50,226 bases of DNA. Source: Ovoidimarina sp039190895 (GTDB taxonomy: Bacteria; Pseudomonadota; Alphaproteobacteria; Rhodobacterales; Rhodobacteraceae). A program made the position numbers and the translations under genes. Positions 35,030 to 43,404 of the stretch are shown here, in pieces. Under the pieces are notes generated by a model that ran no database searches, had not been told where the DNA came from, and saw only the letters and a program-made list of their open reading frames with translations. Each line of letters opens with the position of its first letter. The stretch's first letter is position 1. The DNA lies in assembly GCA_039190895.1 (NCBI GenBank), contig JBCCXY010000010.1, positions 1-50,226 of the forward strand. The letters are read 5' to 3'.

Positions 35030-36043
35030 ATGACAACACTAAATCGCCGTAAGGCGCTGGCCCTCGTGGGCGGGACAATCGCGGCAAGCGGGCTTGCTGC
35101 CCCGGCACTGGCCATGAACAAGAAGGTCAAGGTCGGCGCCCTGCGCTTTACCTCCCATTCGGGAAACTTTGTTGCTTTCGAGCGGGGGTACTTCGCCGAC
35201 GCGGGCCTCGACGTTGAGTTTGAGTTCTTTCAGGCTGCACAACCCATGGCGGTGGCCATCGCCTCGGGCGATGTGGATTATGCCGTGACGGCCATGTCGG
35301 GCGGGCTAATCAGCCTCGCTGACAAGGGCGCGATCAAGGTCATTGGCGGCGCGTTGAGCGAAGAACCCGGGATCGACGGTCAGAAATTCCTGGCCTCCGA
35401 CGCGGCCTTTCAGGCCGGTGTGAAGACGCCCAAGGACCTCGCGGGCAAAAAGTTCGCGGTCACGCAGGCGGGCTCGTCCTTCCACTACATGGGTTCGAAA
35501 ATGGCGCAGGCTGAAGGCATCGAGATGTCCTTCACTCCGCTGCAAAAGGTTGGCGCCATTATCGGCGCGATGAAGTCCGGTCAGGTCGACGGCTGGTCTA
35601 TCGTGCCACACATCGCGAAACCTCTGGCGGGGTCCGGCGCGGTGCACATCATTGGCAACGTGGCGGACTATATCCCCGACTATCAGGTGACCACGGTCTT
35701 TACCTCGGCCAAAAACGCAGCCGACGAGCGTGGTTTGACTGAAAGCTTCCTCGCGGGCTTCTCGAAGGGGGTCGAAGACTACGCGGCGGCGATGATTGAC
35801 GGAACAGCCGATCAGGACGCAATGGTCGATCTGATCCACAAATACGTTTACACCGACCGTCCGCGCGAGAAGGCAGCACCTTCAATCATTAACGGCACCA
35901 TGCGACTGAACACAGGTGCGGCTCTGAATATTGCCTCTCTGCAAGACCAGTTGTCCTGGTTCCAGTCCGAAGACCTTGTCGATGGCGAAATCACCATCGA
36001 CCAGATCGTCGATCAGTCTTACGTCGAAATTCTCGGCTCGTAA
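35030..36043 (+). CDS. ABC transporter substrate-binding protein (SsuA/TauA/NMT1-like)
   Basis: 337 residues, with a strong GGGAGGAG ribosome-binding site. The signal is Tat-like (NRRKALALVGG, cleavage near APALAM). The receptor domain reads VGALRFTSHSGNFVAFERGY, FADAGLDVEFEFFQAAQPMA, VAIASGDVDYAVTAMSGGLI and LAGKKFAVTQAGSSFHYMGS. This fits the nitrate/sulfonate/taurine/thiamine-precursor receptor group. The substrate is undefined: no desulfonation or thiamine genes lie nearby. It is first in a SBP-ATPase-permease operon behind the GntR gene. Confidence 0.9.
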   Translation: MTTLNRRKALALVGGTIAASGLAAPALAMNKKVKVGALRFTSHSGNFVAFERGYFADAGLDVEFEFFQAAQPMAVAIASGDVDYAVTAMSGGLISLADKGAIKVIGGALSEEPGIDGQKFLASDAAFQAGVKTPKDLAGKKFAVTQAGSSFHYMGSKMAQAEGIEMSFTPLQKVGAIIGAMKSGQVDGWSIVPHIAKPLAGSGAVHIIGNVADYIPDYQVTTVFTSAKNAADERGLTESFLAGFSKGVEDYAAAMIDGTADQDAMVDLIHKYVYTDRPREKAAPSIINGTMRLNTGAALNIASLQDQLSWFQSEDLVDGEITIDQIVDQSYVEILGS

Positions 36044-36055
36044 GTTCCCTGGCCG

Positions 36056-36075
36056 GGGCCGGTTTCGGCCGGCCC
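36056..36075 (+). terminator. Hairpin between binding-protein and ATPase genes
   Basis: GGGCCGG and CCGGCCC pair across a 6-base loop in the 38-bp gap. A stable hairpin without a T-run here is typical of partial attenuation or mRNA 3' protection that keeps binding-protein levels above those of the downstream subunits. Confidence 0.45.
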
Positions 36076-36081
36076 TGCTGG

Positions 36082-36858
36082 ATGGCGTTAATGGACATTT
36101 TGCTCGACGGCATAAGCCACTCGTACGATGACTTCGAGGTCATGCGGGACATCTCGCTGGACATCTCCAGCGGTGAGATTGTCTGCATTGTCGGGCCATC
36201 CGGATGCGGGAAGTCTACGCTTCTGCGGTTCATCGGCGGGCTTGAGCGACCGTCGACGGGTCGGGTGTTGCAACTCGGTGAGCCGCCTGAAGGCTGTTTG
36301 AATCCGCTGACCTACATTTTCCAGGACTTTGCGCTGCTTCCTTGGCGCAACGTCTCTGGCAACGTGTCACTGGTGCTGGAAGACCACGGCATCAAAGGCG
36401 CAGCGGCACGGGAAATCATTGATGACGTCTTGGCGCGCACAAAGCTTTCGGACTTTGCAAAAGCGCTGCCGAAGCAACTGTCTGGGGGGATGAAACAGCG
36501 TGTGGCCATCGCTCGCGCACTCGCCGTCAACCCGGCCGTTATGCTGATGGACGAGCCGCTGTCAGCGCTCGATGCGCAGACCCGGGAATTGCTGATGGAT
36601 GACCTCGTGGACCTGTGGACCCGGCAGCCCTTCACGGCGGTCTATGTGACCCACAACCTGGCGGAGGCCGTACGGCTCGGCCACCGGATCGTGGTCCTCT
36701 CGCGCCGTCCTGGGCAAATTCGAGAGATTGTTCAGATAGACAAGTCGCTTGGTGCACGCGAATTCGGCGACGCCGATCTGGAGATTGCGCAGAAACACTT
36801 GTGGCGGCTCATGCGGGATGAGGCGCGCGCCGCAGATGCCGAGTTGATCAATGTCTGA
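36082..36858 (+). CDS. ABC transporter ATP-binding protein (SsuB/TauB-like)
   Basis: 258 residues; the ATG at 36091 is an alternative start. Walker A is GPSGCGKST, the Q-loop FQDFALLPWRNVSGNVSLVL (the typical SsuB/TauB FQ...LLPW), the signature LSGGMKQRV, Walker B VMLMDEPLSALDAQTREL, and the switch His is in YVTHNLAEA. The C-terminus has RPGQIREIVQID. It energises the importer with the binding protein upstream and the permease, whose start overlaps by 8 bp. Confidence 0.93.
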   Translation: MALMDILLDGISHSYDDFEVMRDISLDISSGEIVCIVGPSGCGKSTLLRFIGGLERPSTGRVLQLGEPPEGCLNPLTYIFQDFALLPWRNVSGNVSLVLEDHGIKGAAAREIIDDVLARTKLSDFAKALPKQLSGGMKQRVAIARALAVNPAVMLMDEPLSALDAQTRELLMDDLVDLWTRQPFTAVYVTHNLAEAVRLGHRIVVLSRRPGQIREIVQIDKSLGAREFGDADLEIAQKHLWRLMRDEARAADAELINV

Positions 36859-37696
36859 TGTTGCCGGTGCCTCTTCGGAAATCGCGCAGCCAAAAGTGGC
36901 GGCAGGGAACGACGCGAACGCGGTTGCGTTTCGCGGCGGCGGCTTCACCCCCCGCTCACGGCCATGGGTTGGCTTCGCCGTCTTTGTCGTGCTGATCCTG
37001 CTGGCAGAATGGGGAACATGGTCGGGCTGGATTTCGGCGCTGACTCTCCCGCGCCCAACGGACGTTTTGGCGACCTTCAGGGAGCTTTACGACAGCGGAC
37101 TTCTGTTCAAGCATCTCGGCCCATCTCTGTCGCGTCTCTGCGTCGGCGCGATTATCGGCGTGAGCATTGGGATCAGCGTTGGCGTGTTGATCGGGCTCTT
37201 TTCCTACATCCGCTCCGGGCTCGTGCCTGTCGTGGCGGCGATCTTCCCGATTCCCAAGATCGCCCTATTGCCGCTCTTTGTCATATGGTTCGGCATTGGC
37301 GAGGGCTCGAAATACGCGCTCATCGCCTTTGGCACCTTCACGCCCACGGTGGTGGCGACATATGGCGCGGTCGATAACGTGGATCGCACGTTGATCCGCA
37401 TGGGGCAAAGCTTTGGCCTGTCTTGGTGGTCAATCATCCGCAAGATCGTCCTGCCCGGCGCAATGCCCGGGATTCTTTCCGGTCTGCGCATCAGTCTGGC
37501 GATTGCTATCATCCTGCTCGTCGCGGCCGAGATGCTTGGCGCCGAGTACGGTATTGGCGCGTATATCCTGGAGGCCGGATCGCTGTACGACCTCGAGCGC
37601 CTGTTTGCGGGCGTGGTCATTCTGTCGTTGCTTGGCGTGATCGTGAGTGCGCTCATTGGCCTTGTCGAACGACACTTGCTTGGCTGGAGAACCTGA
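36851..37696 (+). CDS. ABC transporter permease (SsuC/TauC-like)
   Basis: 281 residues. A cytoplasmic N-terminus of about 35 residues is followed by six membrane segments. FPIPKIALLPLFVIWFGIGE, NVDRTLIRMGQSFGLS, IVLPGAMPGILSGLRISLAI and ILLVAAEMLGAEYGIGAYI are BPD_transp_1 signatures. The EAA-type loop (SFGLSWWSIIRKIVLPGAMP) contacts the ATPase. It is the last gene of the GntR-linked importer and is followed by a terminator-like hairpin. Confidence 0.92.
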   Translation: MSDVAGASSEIAQPKVAAGNDANAVAFRGGGFTPRSRPWVGFAVFVVLILLAEWGTWSGWISALTLPRPTDVLATFRELYDSGLLFKHLGPSLSRLCVGAIIGVSIGISVGVLIGLFSYIRSGLVPVVAAIFPIPKIALLPLFVIWFGIGEGSKYALIAFGTFTPTVVATYGAVDNVDRTLIRMGQSFGLSWWSIIRKIVLPGAMPGILSGLRISLAIAIILLVAAEMLGAEYGIGAYILEAGSLYDLERLFAGVVILSLLGVIVSALIGLVERHLLGWRT

Positions 37697-37724
37697 GAAC
37701 CAGACTCTGCCCGAGAGGAGTTGA

Positions 37725-37757
37725 GGCTGGCCAGGCGATGTCCCAGCCAGCCCCATT
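37725..37757 (+). terminator. Probable terminator of the SsuABC-like operon
   Basis: GGCTGGC (37725-37731) pairs with GCCAGCC (37746-37752) and is followed by CCATTTTG. It lies between the convergent permease and protease genes, so it may act on both strands. Confidence 0.5.
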
Positions 37758-37762
37758 TTGTG

Positions 37763-38848
37763 TCACGCGTCTTCCTGAGTGCGCTTTTCGAGGGTGACAT
37801 CAAGTGTGAGTCTCTCGCCCCCGCGGAACACTTCGATTGATGTGGTCTCGCCGGAAGGATTGGTGGCAACGCTCCTCGTCAGATCACGCAGTTCCGTGAT
37901 CTCGGTGCCGCCGAAGGTGAGAATCACATCGCCAACTTCAAGCCCTGCGGCTTCAGCAGGACTGTCCTGGATGACGTCTTCGATCATGACGCCGTCGCCT
38001 GCGCTTAGGCCAAGAACGTGGGCGACCTCTTCGGTGACGGGCTTGATTTGAACGCCAAGCCAGCTTCGGTCGATTTCACCGTCGTCCTTAAGGTCCTGAA
38101 CAATTTCCGTGACGAGATCGGCCGGCACCGAAAAGCCGATGCCAACCGACCCGCCGTCGGGGGAGTAGATGGCCGTGTTCACGCCGACGACTTCGCCGTC
38201 CATGTTGAACAGCGGTCCGCCGGAGTTCCCGCGGTTGATGGCGGCGTCCGTCTGAAGGAAGTCGTCAAACGGGCCAGAGTTGATGTTGCGCGATTTGGCC
38301 GAGATGATGCCGGACGTCACCGTGCCGCCTAGCCCGAAGGGGCTGCCGACGGCGATGACTTCCTCGCCGACCTGGAGGTCTTCGGACGAGCCGAAGGGCA
38401 CCATCGGGTGGTCCTGGCCCTCAATGTCCAGAAGCGCGATGTCGGTAAGGGGATCCGAGCCGACGACGGTGGCGTCCACTTCTTCGCCGGTGTCGAAGGT
38501 CACGGTCACCGAGGCAGCGGCGTTGATCACGTGGTGATTGGTCACGATCAGGCCGTCTTCCGAGATGATGAAGCGGGACCCGACGCCCTGGCGCGGCGAG
38601 GGGCTGCGTCGCGGCGTGAATTGATCCCCAAAGCGCTCCATGAACTCTTCGAAGCGTGGGTCGCTGAACGGGCTGGCGTCTGCATTGGCGGGCCTGGCAG
38701 TTGCCGTGGTTTTGACGAAGACGACGGCTGGGCTGACCTCGGCCACGAGGTCGACATAGCCATTGCCTGCGGTGGCCGATGTGCCTGACAACAATGCGGC
38801 CAGACCGGCGGCCGTCGTCAGTTTCGTTGCGGAAGATACAGATTTCAT
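37763..38848 (-). CDS. Do-like (HtrA/DegP family) periplasmic serine protease
   Basis: 361 residues. A signal peptide (TTAAGLAALLSGTSATAG) precedes a trypsin-like domain with the catalytic triad His106 (TNHHVI), Asp136 (TDIALL) and Ser209 (RGNSGGP). One PDZ domain (about 250-350) has WLGVQIKPVTEEVAHVLGLS and GDVILTFGGTEITELRDL. A single PDZ makes it shorter than DegP (two PDZ) and closer to DegS in size, but it has a cleavable signal instead of an anchor. It would degrade misfolded envelope proteins. It is the last gene of the run starting with the two-component system. Confidence 0.93.
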   Translation of the reverse strand: MKSVSSATKLTTAAGLAALLSGTSATAGNGYVDLVAEVSPAVVFVKTTATARPANADASPFSDPRFEEFMERFGDQFTPRRSPSPRQGVGSRFIISEDGLIVTNHHVINAAASVTVTFDTGEEVDATVVGSDPLTDIALLDIEGQDHPMVPFGSSEDLQVGEEVIAVGSPFGLGGTVTSGIISAKSRNINSGPFDDFLQTDAAINRGNSGGPLFNMDGEVVGVNTAIYSPDGGSVGIGFSVPADLVTEIVQDLKDDGEIDRSWLGVQIKPVTEEVAHVLGLSAGDGVMIEDVIQDSPAEAAGLEVGDVILTFGGTEITELRDLTRSVATNPSGETTSIEVFRGGERLTLDVTLEKRTQEDA

Positions 38849-38909
38849 GGTGTCTCCATTTCTGCGATCAGTGGAAACTTAAGCGGGCAATCTGAGCCGT
38901 GGTTGCCGG

Positions 38910-38924
38910 GAAGTTTAAAACTTC
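38910..38924. promoter_or_regulatory. Perfect 15-bp palindrome upstream of the protease gene
   Basis: GAAGTTT-A-AAACTTC lies 62 bp upstream of the protease start and 17 bp downstream of the cls stop. It could be an operator for stress-controlled protease expression or a short hairpin ending the cls transcript. The symmetry is seen; function is unknown. Confidence 0.4.
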
Positions 38925-38940
38925 TTGAGGTTGCGTGTCG

Positions 38941-40374
38941 CTACAGGACCGGGCCGATCGTGGCGACGACATTGTTCCAGATGCGCCGGTGACGTGGCCA
39001 TGCGAGCACCTCGGGAAGTGCGACCGGGACGCTTTGTTCAACATATGCAAGCTGGCGCTGATACACCTGATCCGTCGTCGCGGCGTCCTGCAGAAGGATG
39101 TTGTTCTCGTAGTTCAGATCAAAGCTGCGAATATCGAGGTTGGACGAACCGACGAGTGTCACGAGACCGTCAATGGTCAGTGTCTTGGCGTGCAAGAGGC
39201 CGCCCTTGTATTCATGGATCTCACAGCCCGCTGACAGAAGCCTGCGGTAGTAGCTCCGGCTCGCAGCGGCGACGATCCAACTGTCGTTCACCTTTGGGAA
39301 GACCAGCACAACTCTAACGCCACGATGCGCCGCAGCGCAGAGCGCTTCGAGGACGGTCGCATCGGGCACGAAGTAGGGCGTCGACAGCGTCAGCTTGGTC
39401 TGCGCATTCGAGATCAGCGTGGCGAAAAGCTGGGGCGTCGCGCCGCGCCGTTCTGTCGGGCCATCGCCGATCACCTGTGCAGGAAAGCCATTGTTGTGGG
39501 CGGGTGCCGGGGCGATGTCAAAGCTCTCAAGGCTGTCGCCGGTCGCCTGGATCCAGTCGCTGACAAAAAGGAGCTGGTTCTGGGTCACGACGGGGCCTTC
39601 AAAGCGCAGCATGATGTCGACCCAGGGCGCGTACTTGGCTTTGATCAGAAACTCCGGATCGCTTGAGTTCCGGCTGCCGCAATAGGTAATCCGCCCGTCG
39701 ATGACCGTGATCTTGCGGTGATTGCGCAGATCGATCCGGCTCGTCAGCAGGGTCCGGATCGGGTTGTTAAGGGGCAAGGCCACGGCCAGCTTCACGCCCG
39801 CGGCCTCCATCCGGTTCCACAGCGGCGACCCGATCATCGCGCGAGAGCCGAGGCCGTCGGCCATGGCGCGGCAAATGACGCCCCGTTCGGCGGCGCGGAT
39901 CAGCGCCTCGGCAACGTCGGTGCCGGTCGTGTCGGTGAGCCAAATGTAATAAAGGACATGCACGTGATCGGTCGCGGCATCGATATCCGCGATCAATCGC
40001 GTCGTCGTATCCGACGCATCTGCCATCAGCGTAGCTTTGTTCCCGGCCGCCGGTTGAAATCCATTGATTGAGGCCGCGTAACGAAACGCCGGTTGATACG
40101 TGGGCGCGATCTGGTCAATTGCGCCGGGAGTCCCGAAGAAGGAGGCAGCCCCCTTTCTGATTTCCTCAAACGCCGCCTTGTGGCGCTTGTCCGCGCGATG
40201 CCCGAGGTCAACCTCGCCGAACAAGAAATACACAGCGCTGCCAAAGTAGGGCAACGCGTTTAACACAATGAACCAGGCAAGACGGGCCGGGGGCGAAAGA
40301 TCGTCTCTTAGCAGAATGCGAAGGGTGAAACTGAGAACGATAAGCAGATGAGCGAAGAGAAGGACGTACGTCAT
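38941..40374 (-). CDS. cls: Cardiolipin synthase (phospholipase D family)
   Basis: 477 residues. Two N-terminal membrane helices (YVLLFAHLLIVLSFTLRILL; ARLAWFIVLNALPYFGSAVY) precede two PLD catalytic HKD motifs, HRKITVIDG and HAKTLTIDG, each followed by the usual GSxN/S stretch (YCGSRNSSDPEF, LVGSSNLDIRSFDLNYENNI). It condenses two phosphatidylglycerols to cardiolipin in the inner membrane. Length and order match bacterial ClsA. Its start overlaps the EEP gene end by 4 bp (ATGA). Confidence 0.93.
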   Translation of the reverse strand: MTYVLLFAHLLIVLSFTLRILLRDDLSPPARLAWFIVLNALPYFGSAVYFLFGEVDLGHRADKRHKAAFEEIRKGAASFFGTPGAIDQIAPTYQPAFRYAASINGFQPAAGNKATLMADASDTTTRLIADIDAATDHVHVLYYIWLTDTTGTDVAEALIRAAERGVICRAMADGLGSRAMIGSPLWNRMEAAGVKLAVALPLNNPIRTLLTSRIDLRNHRKITVIDGRITYCGSRNSSDPEFLIKAKYAPWVDIMLRFEGPVVTQNQLLFVSDWIQATGDSLESFDIAPAPAHNNGFPAQVIGDGPTERRGATPQLFATLISNAQTKLTLSTPYFVPDATVLEALCAAAHRGVRVVLVFPKVNDSWIVAAASRSYYRRLLSAGCEIHEYKGGLLHAKTLTIDGLVTLVGSSNLDIRSFDLNYENNILLQDAATTDQVYQRQLAYVEQSVPVALPEVLAWPRHRRIWNNVVATIGPVL

Positions 40375-41093
40375 GTTGCGCCGACAATCTCAAAATCCAT
40401 GACGACCGGCAAATGATCCGACGCCCGCTGCGCCAATTCAGAGCGGTGCACGTTGGTCTGCACAACGCGGATGCCTGCGTTCACGATGAACCGATCCAGC
40501 GCGCCGACGGGGCGCGACGCGTGATAGCTGGGACCGGGGGTCACAAGGGTGAGATCCGAACTCAGCTCGAATTTCGCGTCATTCCATTCGTTGAAGTCCC
40601 CCGCAATGATGGTCGGGTGGGCGACCTCGCGACAGCCGGACATGAGCTGGGCCATTTGCCGCCGCCGTGTCCCAGGTGTCAGGCCAAGATGCGTACCGAT
40701 GACCTCCAGTCCATGGGCTTCAAGCACGACGCGGATAGCTCCGCGTGGGTCGATGTGAGGCAGAGCAATGCGTTCGGCCATCTGGATCGGCGATTTGGTC
40801 AGGACCATGTTGCCGTGCCAGCCATGACTGTCGGAGCGGATAGAGACGTCGGCCAAGGCCAGCCCAAGGTCACGCTCCAGCCGGTCAAGGGGCAGGACAC
40901 CGGCCCGAGAGCCATAGCGCCGGTCGGCCTCTTGCAGGACGACGATGTCGGCGTCGATTTCGGCCAGCACATCAAGGATCCGCTCGGGATCTCGGCGCCA
41001 GTCGAGCCCCACGGCTTTGCGGATGTTGTAGCTGGTGACCCGCACCTTTCGCCCCGTCGCTCGTCCACCGCCTTTTCTTAGGCGCATTCCCAT
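40371..41093 (-). CDS. Endonuclease/exonuclease/phosphatase (EEP) family protein
   Basis: About 240 residues from the ATG at 41093; an upstream frame to 41195 contains a hairpin (41121-41155) and reads as non-conserved sequence. EEP motifs: VTSYNIRKAVGLDWRRDPER, DIVVLQEAD (catalytic Glu), GTHLGLTPGTRRRQM, IIAGDFNEW (GDxN) and ASDHLPVVMDF (SDH). These set up Mg-dependent phosphodiester or phosphomonoester hydrolysis. EEP proteins beside cls are likely to act on phospholipid headgroups or DNA; the substrate is not evident. Overlap with cls indicates one transcript. Confidence 0.87.
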   Translation of the reverse strand: MGMRLRKGGGRATGRKVRVTSYNIRKAVGLDWRRDPERILDVLAEIDADIVVLQEADRRYGSRAGVLPLDRLERDLGLALADVSIRSDSHGWHGNMVLTKSPIQMAERIALPHIDPRGAIRVVLEAHGLEVIGTHLGLTPGTRRRQMAQLMSGCREVAHPTIIAGDFNEWNDAKFELSSDLTLVTPGPSYHASRPVGALDRFIVNAGIRVVQTNVHRSELAQRASDHLPVVMDFEIVGAT

Positions 41094-41120
41094 TGGCACG
41101 CCACTGGATGCAGGAAAGTT

Positions 41121-41155
41121 GCGCCCTGCCTGACCTCCCTGTGCAGGCAGGACGC
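41121..41155. terminator. Hairpin between histidine-kinase and EEP genes
   Basis: CCTGCCTG pairs with CAGGCAGG around an 11-base loop, with three further outer pairs after one mismatch. It lies in the gap after the histidine kinase on the minus strand and may partially terminate or separate the transcript. There is no T-run. Confidence 0.4.
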
Positions 41156-41282
41156 GCCCTCCGTAAGTGATGGCCAACCAACCTGGAGGAATCACACGGG
41201 CAGGATTGTTGGGTGGCCTGCCTCATGCGGGTTGGCGAGGCGCGACCTAGCCAGTTGGTCTGTCGCCCGCCTTACGCGAAGT

Positions 41283-42638
41283 TCAGGAAATCTTGAGGCT
41301 TGGAAACTGCAAGCGGGTCGACAGGCCGGGCCGCTTTGGCTGCAGCAAGAACTCGGCATTGTGCGCATCCGCAATTGCCTGGACAAGGGCCAGTCCAAGG
41401 CCGTGCCCCGGCAGGGATTGTGCGGCGTCACCGCGCTTGAAGGGCTCGCGCACCTTTTCCAGCTCTGCCTCGGACAGGCCGGGACCGTTGTCTTGCACCG
41501 CGATGCCTGTCCCGCGCTCTGACGTGTCGATCACAACGTCGATCTGCGCGCGCGATCCTGCGTGGATGCAGGCGTTTTGTATCAGGTTTACAAGCGCTTG
41601 TTCTACCATACCCCGATCCGCGCGCACCAAGGCAGGCCCCCCGGTTATCGCGATCGTATGCCCTTTCTCTTCTGCCAGCGGCGCCAGAAAATCGGCGGCC
41701 TTTTGGGCAACTTCCACAAGGTCGACGCGCTCAAGATTCAGGTTTGCCGACTGGATGCGGGACAGGCGCAGCACCGTCTCGAACAGGGTGTTCAGCTTGT
41801 CCGTTTCATCAAGCGCGCGATCAATCTCGGGCCGGGGGTCGCGCCCGTCGCCCAGGGCTTGGGCGGCGTCGTGCATGGCGATCTGGGCATGCGACAGCGG
41901 TGTCTTCAGATCATGCGCGATGGCCGAGGCGGTGGCTTTCATGCCGCCCATGAGCCGCTCCAGCTTCGACAGATTGGCGTTCATCCGAACGGACACCCGG
42001 TCAATCTGATCGTTTCGCGGGCCGACGGGCAGGCGCTGATCCAGATCACCTTCCGCAAAGCCGCGCAGGCCCGCGTCGATCTTGTCGAGGCGCATCTGCG
42101 CGCTTCGGCTGGCCCACAGGCCAAGGGCGAGGATCGAGGCCATCAAGAGCACGCCGAACCCAACCGCCGAGATGATCAGGCGTTGCACCGCGTTCCGCAC
42201 CAAAGCGTCATCGCGGCCGACGACGAGGGTGAGCGTGTCGATGCGATCCACAAACAGGACAAAGCGGCCATTGATGGCACCCGCGCGCACGACGCCCATT
42301 GGGCGGCGGTCGATGCCGATGAACTCGGGCCGGGCGGGGAGGTCTCCGGCAAGCCTGAGGCTTTGGGCGTTGAACAACCCGTAGGCCCGGTCGGCGGCCT
42401 GATCGGTTTGCGCCATGTTCTCGATCGCGCGGGCCAGCCCGGCCTGACCCTGGCGCGCATAGATTTGCCGCAGCAGGTCGCCTTCGACTTCGGCCAGGCG
42501 GGCGAGGTCGGCGCGAAGGGTGTTCTCGACGGATTTGATCAGGACAAACGACGCGGCGGAGTACAGCACGACAAACACCAGAACCATCCGGATTGCGGCG
42601 CGGAACGGCTCACTTCGGGCCAGACTACCGAGGCGCAC
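41283..42638 (-). CDS. Sensor histidine kinase (EnvZ/QseC type)
   Basis: 451 residues. A membrane helix (about 17-36, FRAAIRMVLVFVVLYSAASF) is followed by a periplasmic sensor of about 110 residues and a second helix near 150-172 (LIISAVGFGVLLMASILALG). HAMP, then the phosphoacceptor H-box SAIAHDLKTPLSHAQIA and the ATPase boxes NLIQNACIHAGSRAQ (N), DNGPGLS (G1) and GHGLGLALVQAIADAH (G2) follow. The signal sensed is unknown. The start overlaps the response-regulator gene by 14 bp, so the two form a cognate pair. Confidence 0.93.
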   Translation of the reverse strand: MRLGSLARSEPFRAAIRMVLVFVVLYSAASFVLIKSVENTLRADLARLAEVEGDLLRQIYARQGQAGLARAIENMAQTDQAADRAYGLFNAQSLRLAGDLPARPEFIGIDRRPMGVVRAGAINGRFVLFVDRIDTLTLVVGRDDALVRNAVQRLIISAVGFGVLLMASILALGLWASRSAQMRLDKIDAGLRGFAEGDLDQRLPVGPRNDQIDRVSVRMNANLSKLERLMGGMKATASAIAHDLKTPLSHAQIAMHDAAQALGDGRDPRPEIDRALDETDKLNTLFETVLRLSRIQSANLNLERVDLVEVAQKAADFLAPLAEEKGHTIAITGGPALVRADRGMVEQALVNLIQNACIHAGSRAQIDVVIDTSERGTGIAVQDNGPGLSEAELEKVREPFKRGDAAQSLPGHGLGLALVQAIADAHNAEFLLQPKRPGLSTRLQFPSLKIS

Positions 42639-43302
42639 GGATCACGTAGCCCATGTTGCGCAGCGTGTGCAGCAGTTTGACGTCGAAGGGCGCATCGATC
42701 TTTTGGCGCAACTTGCTGATATGGGTTTCGACCACCGTCGTTCCGGGATCGAACGAAAAGTCCCACACGCGTTCGAGGATCAGCGTCCGGCTGATCACGC
42801 GTTCGGCGTTTTCCATCAGCAATTGCAGCAGTGCGAACTCTTTGCCCAGGAGGTCGATCGTCTGGCCCTGGCGATGCGCGGTGCGCCGCAGAAGGTCAAG
42901 GCTGAGATCGTGGACCTCCAGCACCGTCTTTTCCTGCGTAGCGGACGGGCGTCGTGACAGGGCTTCGATGCGTGCCAACAGCTCGGAGATGTGGAACGGT
43001 TTGACCATGTAGTCATCGCCGCCCGCCTTGAGCCCGTCGACCTTGTCTTCAACATCCGACATGGCGGTGAGGAAAATGACCGGCATCTCCCGACCCGCTG
43101 CGCGCAAGGCCTTAACCAGCGACAGCCCGTCCATGCCCGGCATCATCCGATCCAGCACGGCAAGATCGACCTCGTTGTAAAGGCAGTGGGTTAGGGCATC
43201 ACGGCCGTCCGAGACCCAGTCCACAAAATGACCATTCTCGGCCAAACCGCGCTTCACGTAGTCGGCAGAGGTCGTATCATCTTCGGCCAGCAGAATTTTC
43301 AT
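42625..43302 (-). CDS. OmpR/PhoB family response regulator
   Basis: 225 residues. The receiver domain (1-115) has the acidic pair EDD, phospho-Asp52 (VDLAVLDRMMPGMDG), FLTAMS and the Lys of DYMVKPFHISELLARIEAL. The winged-helix DNA-binding domain (about 130-222) has LLGKEFALLQLLMENAERVI, SRTLILERVWDFSFDPGTTV and ISKLRQKID. It is first in a minus-strand run that includes a lipid synthase and a protease, so those are plausible targets. The promoter must lie between 43303 and the divergent LysR gene. Confidence 0.94.
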   Translation of the reverse strand: MKILLAEDDTTSADYVKRGLAENGHFVDWVSDGRDALTHCLYNEVDLAVLDRMMPGMDGLSLVKALRAAGREMPVIFLTAMSDVEDKVDGLKAGGDDYMVKPFHISELLARIEALSRRPSATQEKTVLEVHDLSLDLLRRTAHRQGQTIDLLGKEFALLQLLMENAERVISRTLILERVWDFSFDPGTTVVETHISKLRQKIDAPFDVKLLHTLRNMGYVIRAPR

Positions 43303-43404
43303 GGCCGCAACGTAGTCATGAATTTGAAAAGTGCGAGGGATGGGCCACGAGCGACATACCTTTACTGCGATTGTAACGGCGAAATACGCAGCGCAATATG
43401 CGGT

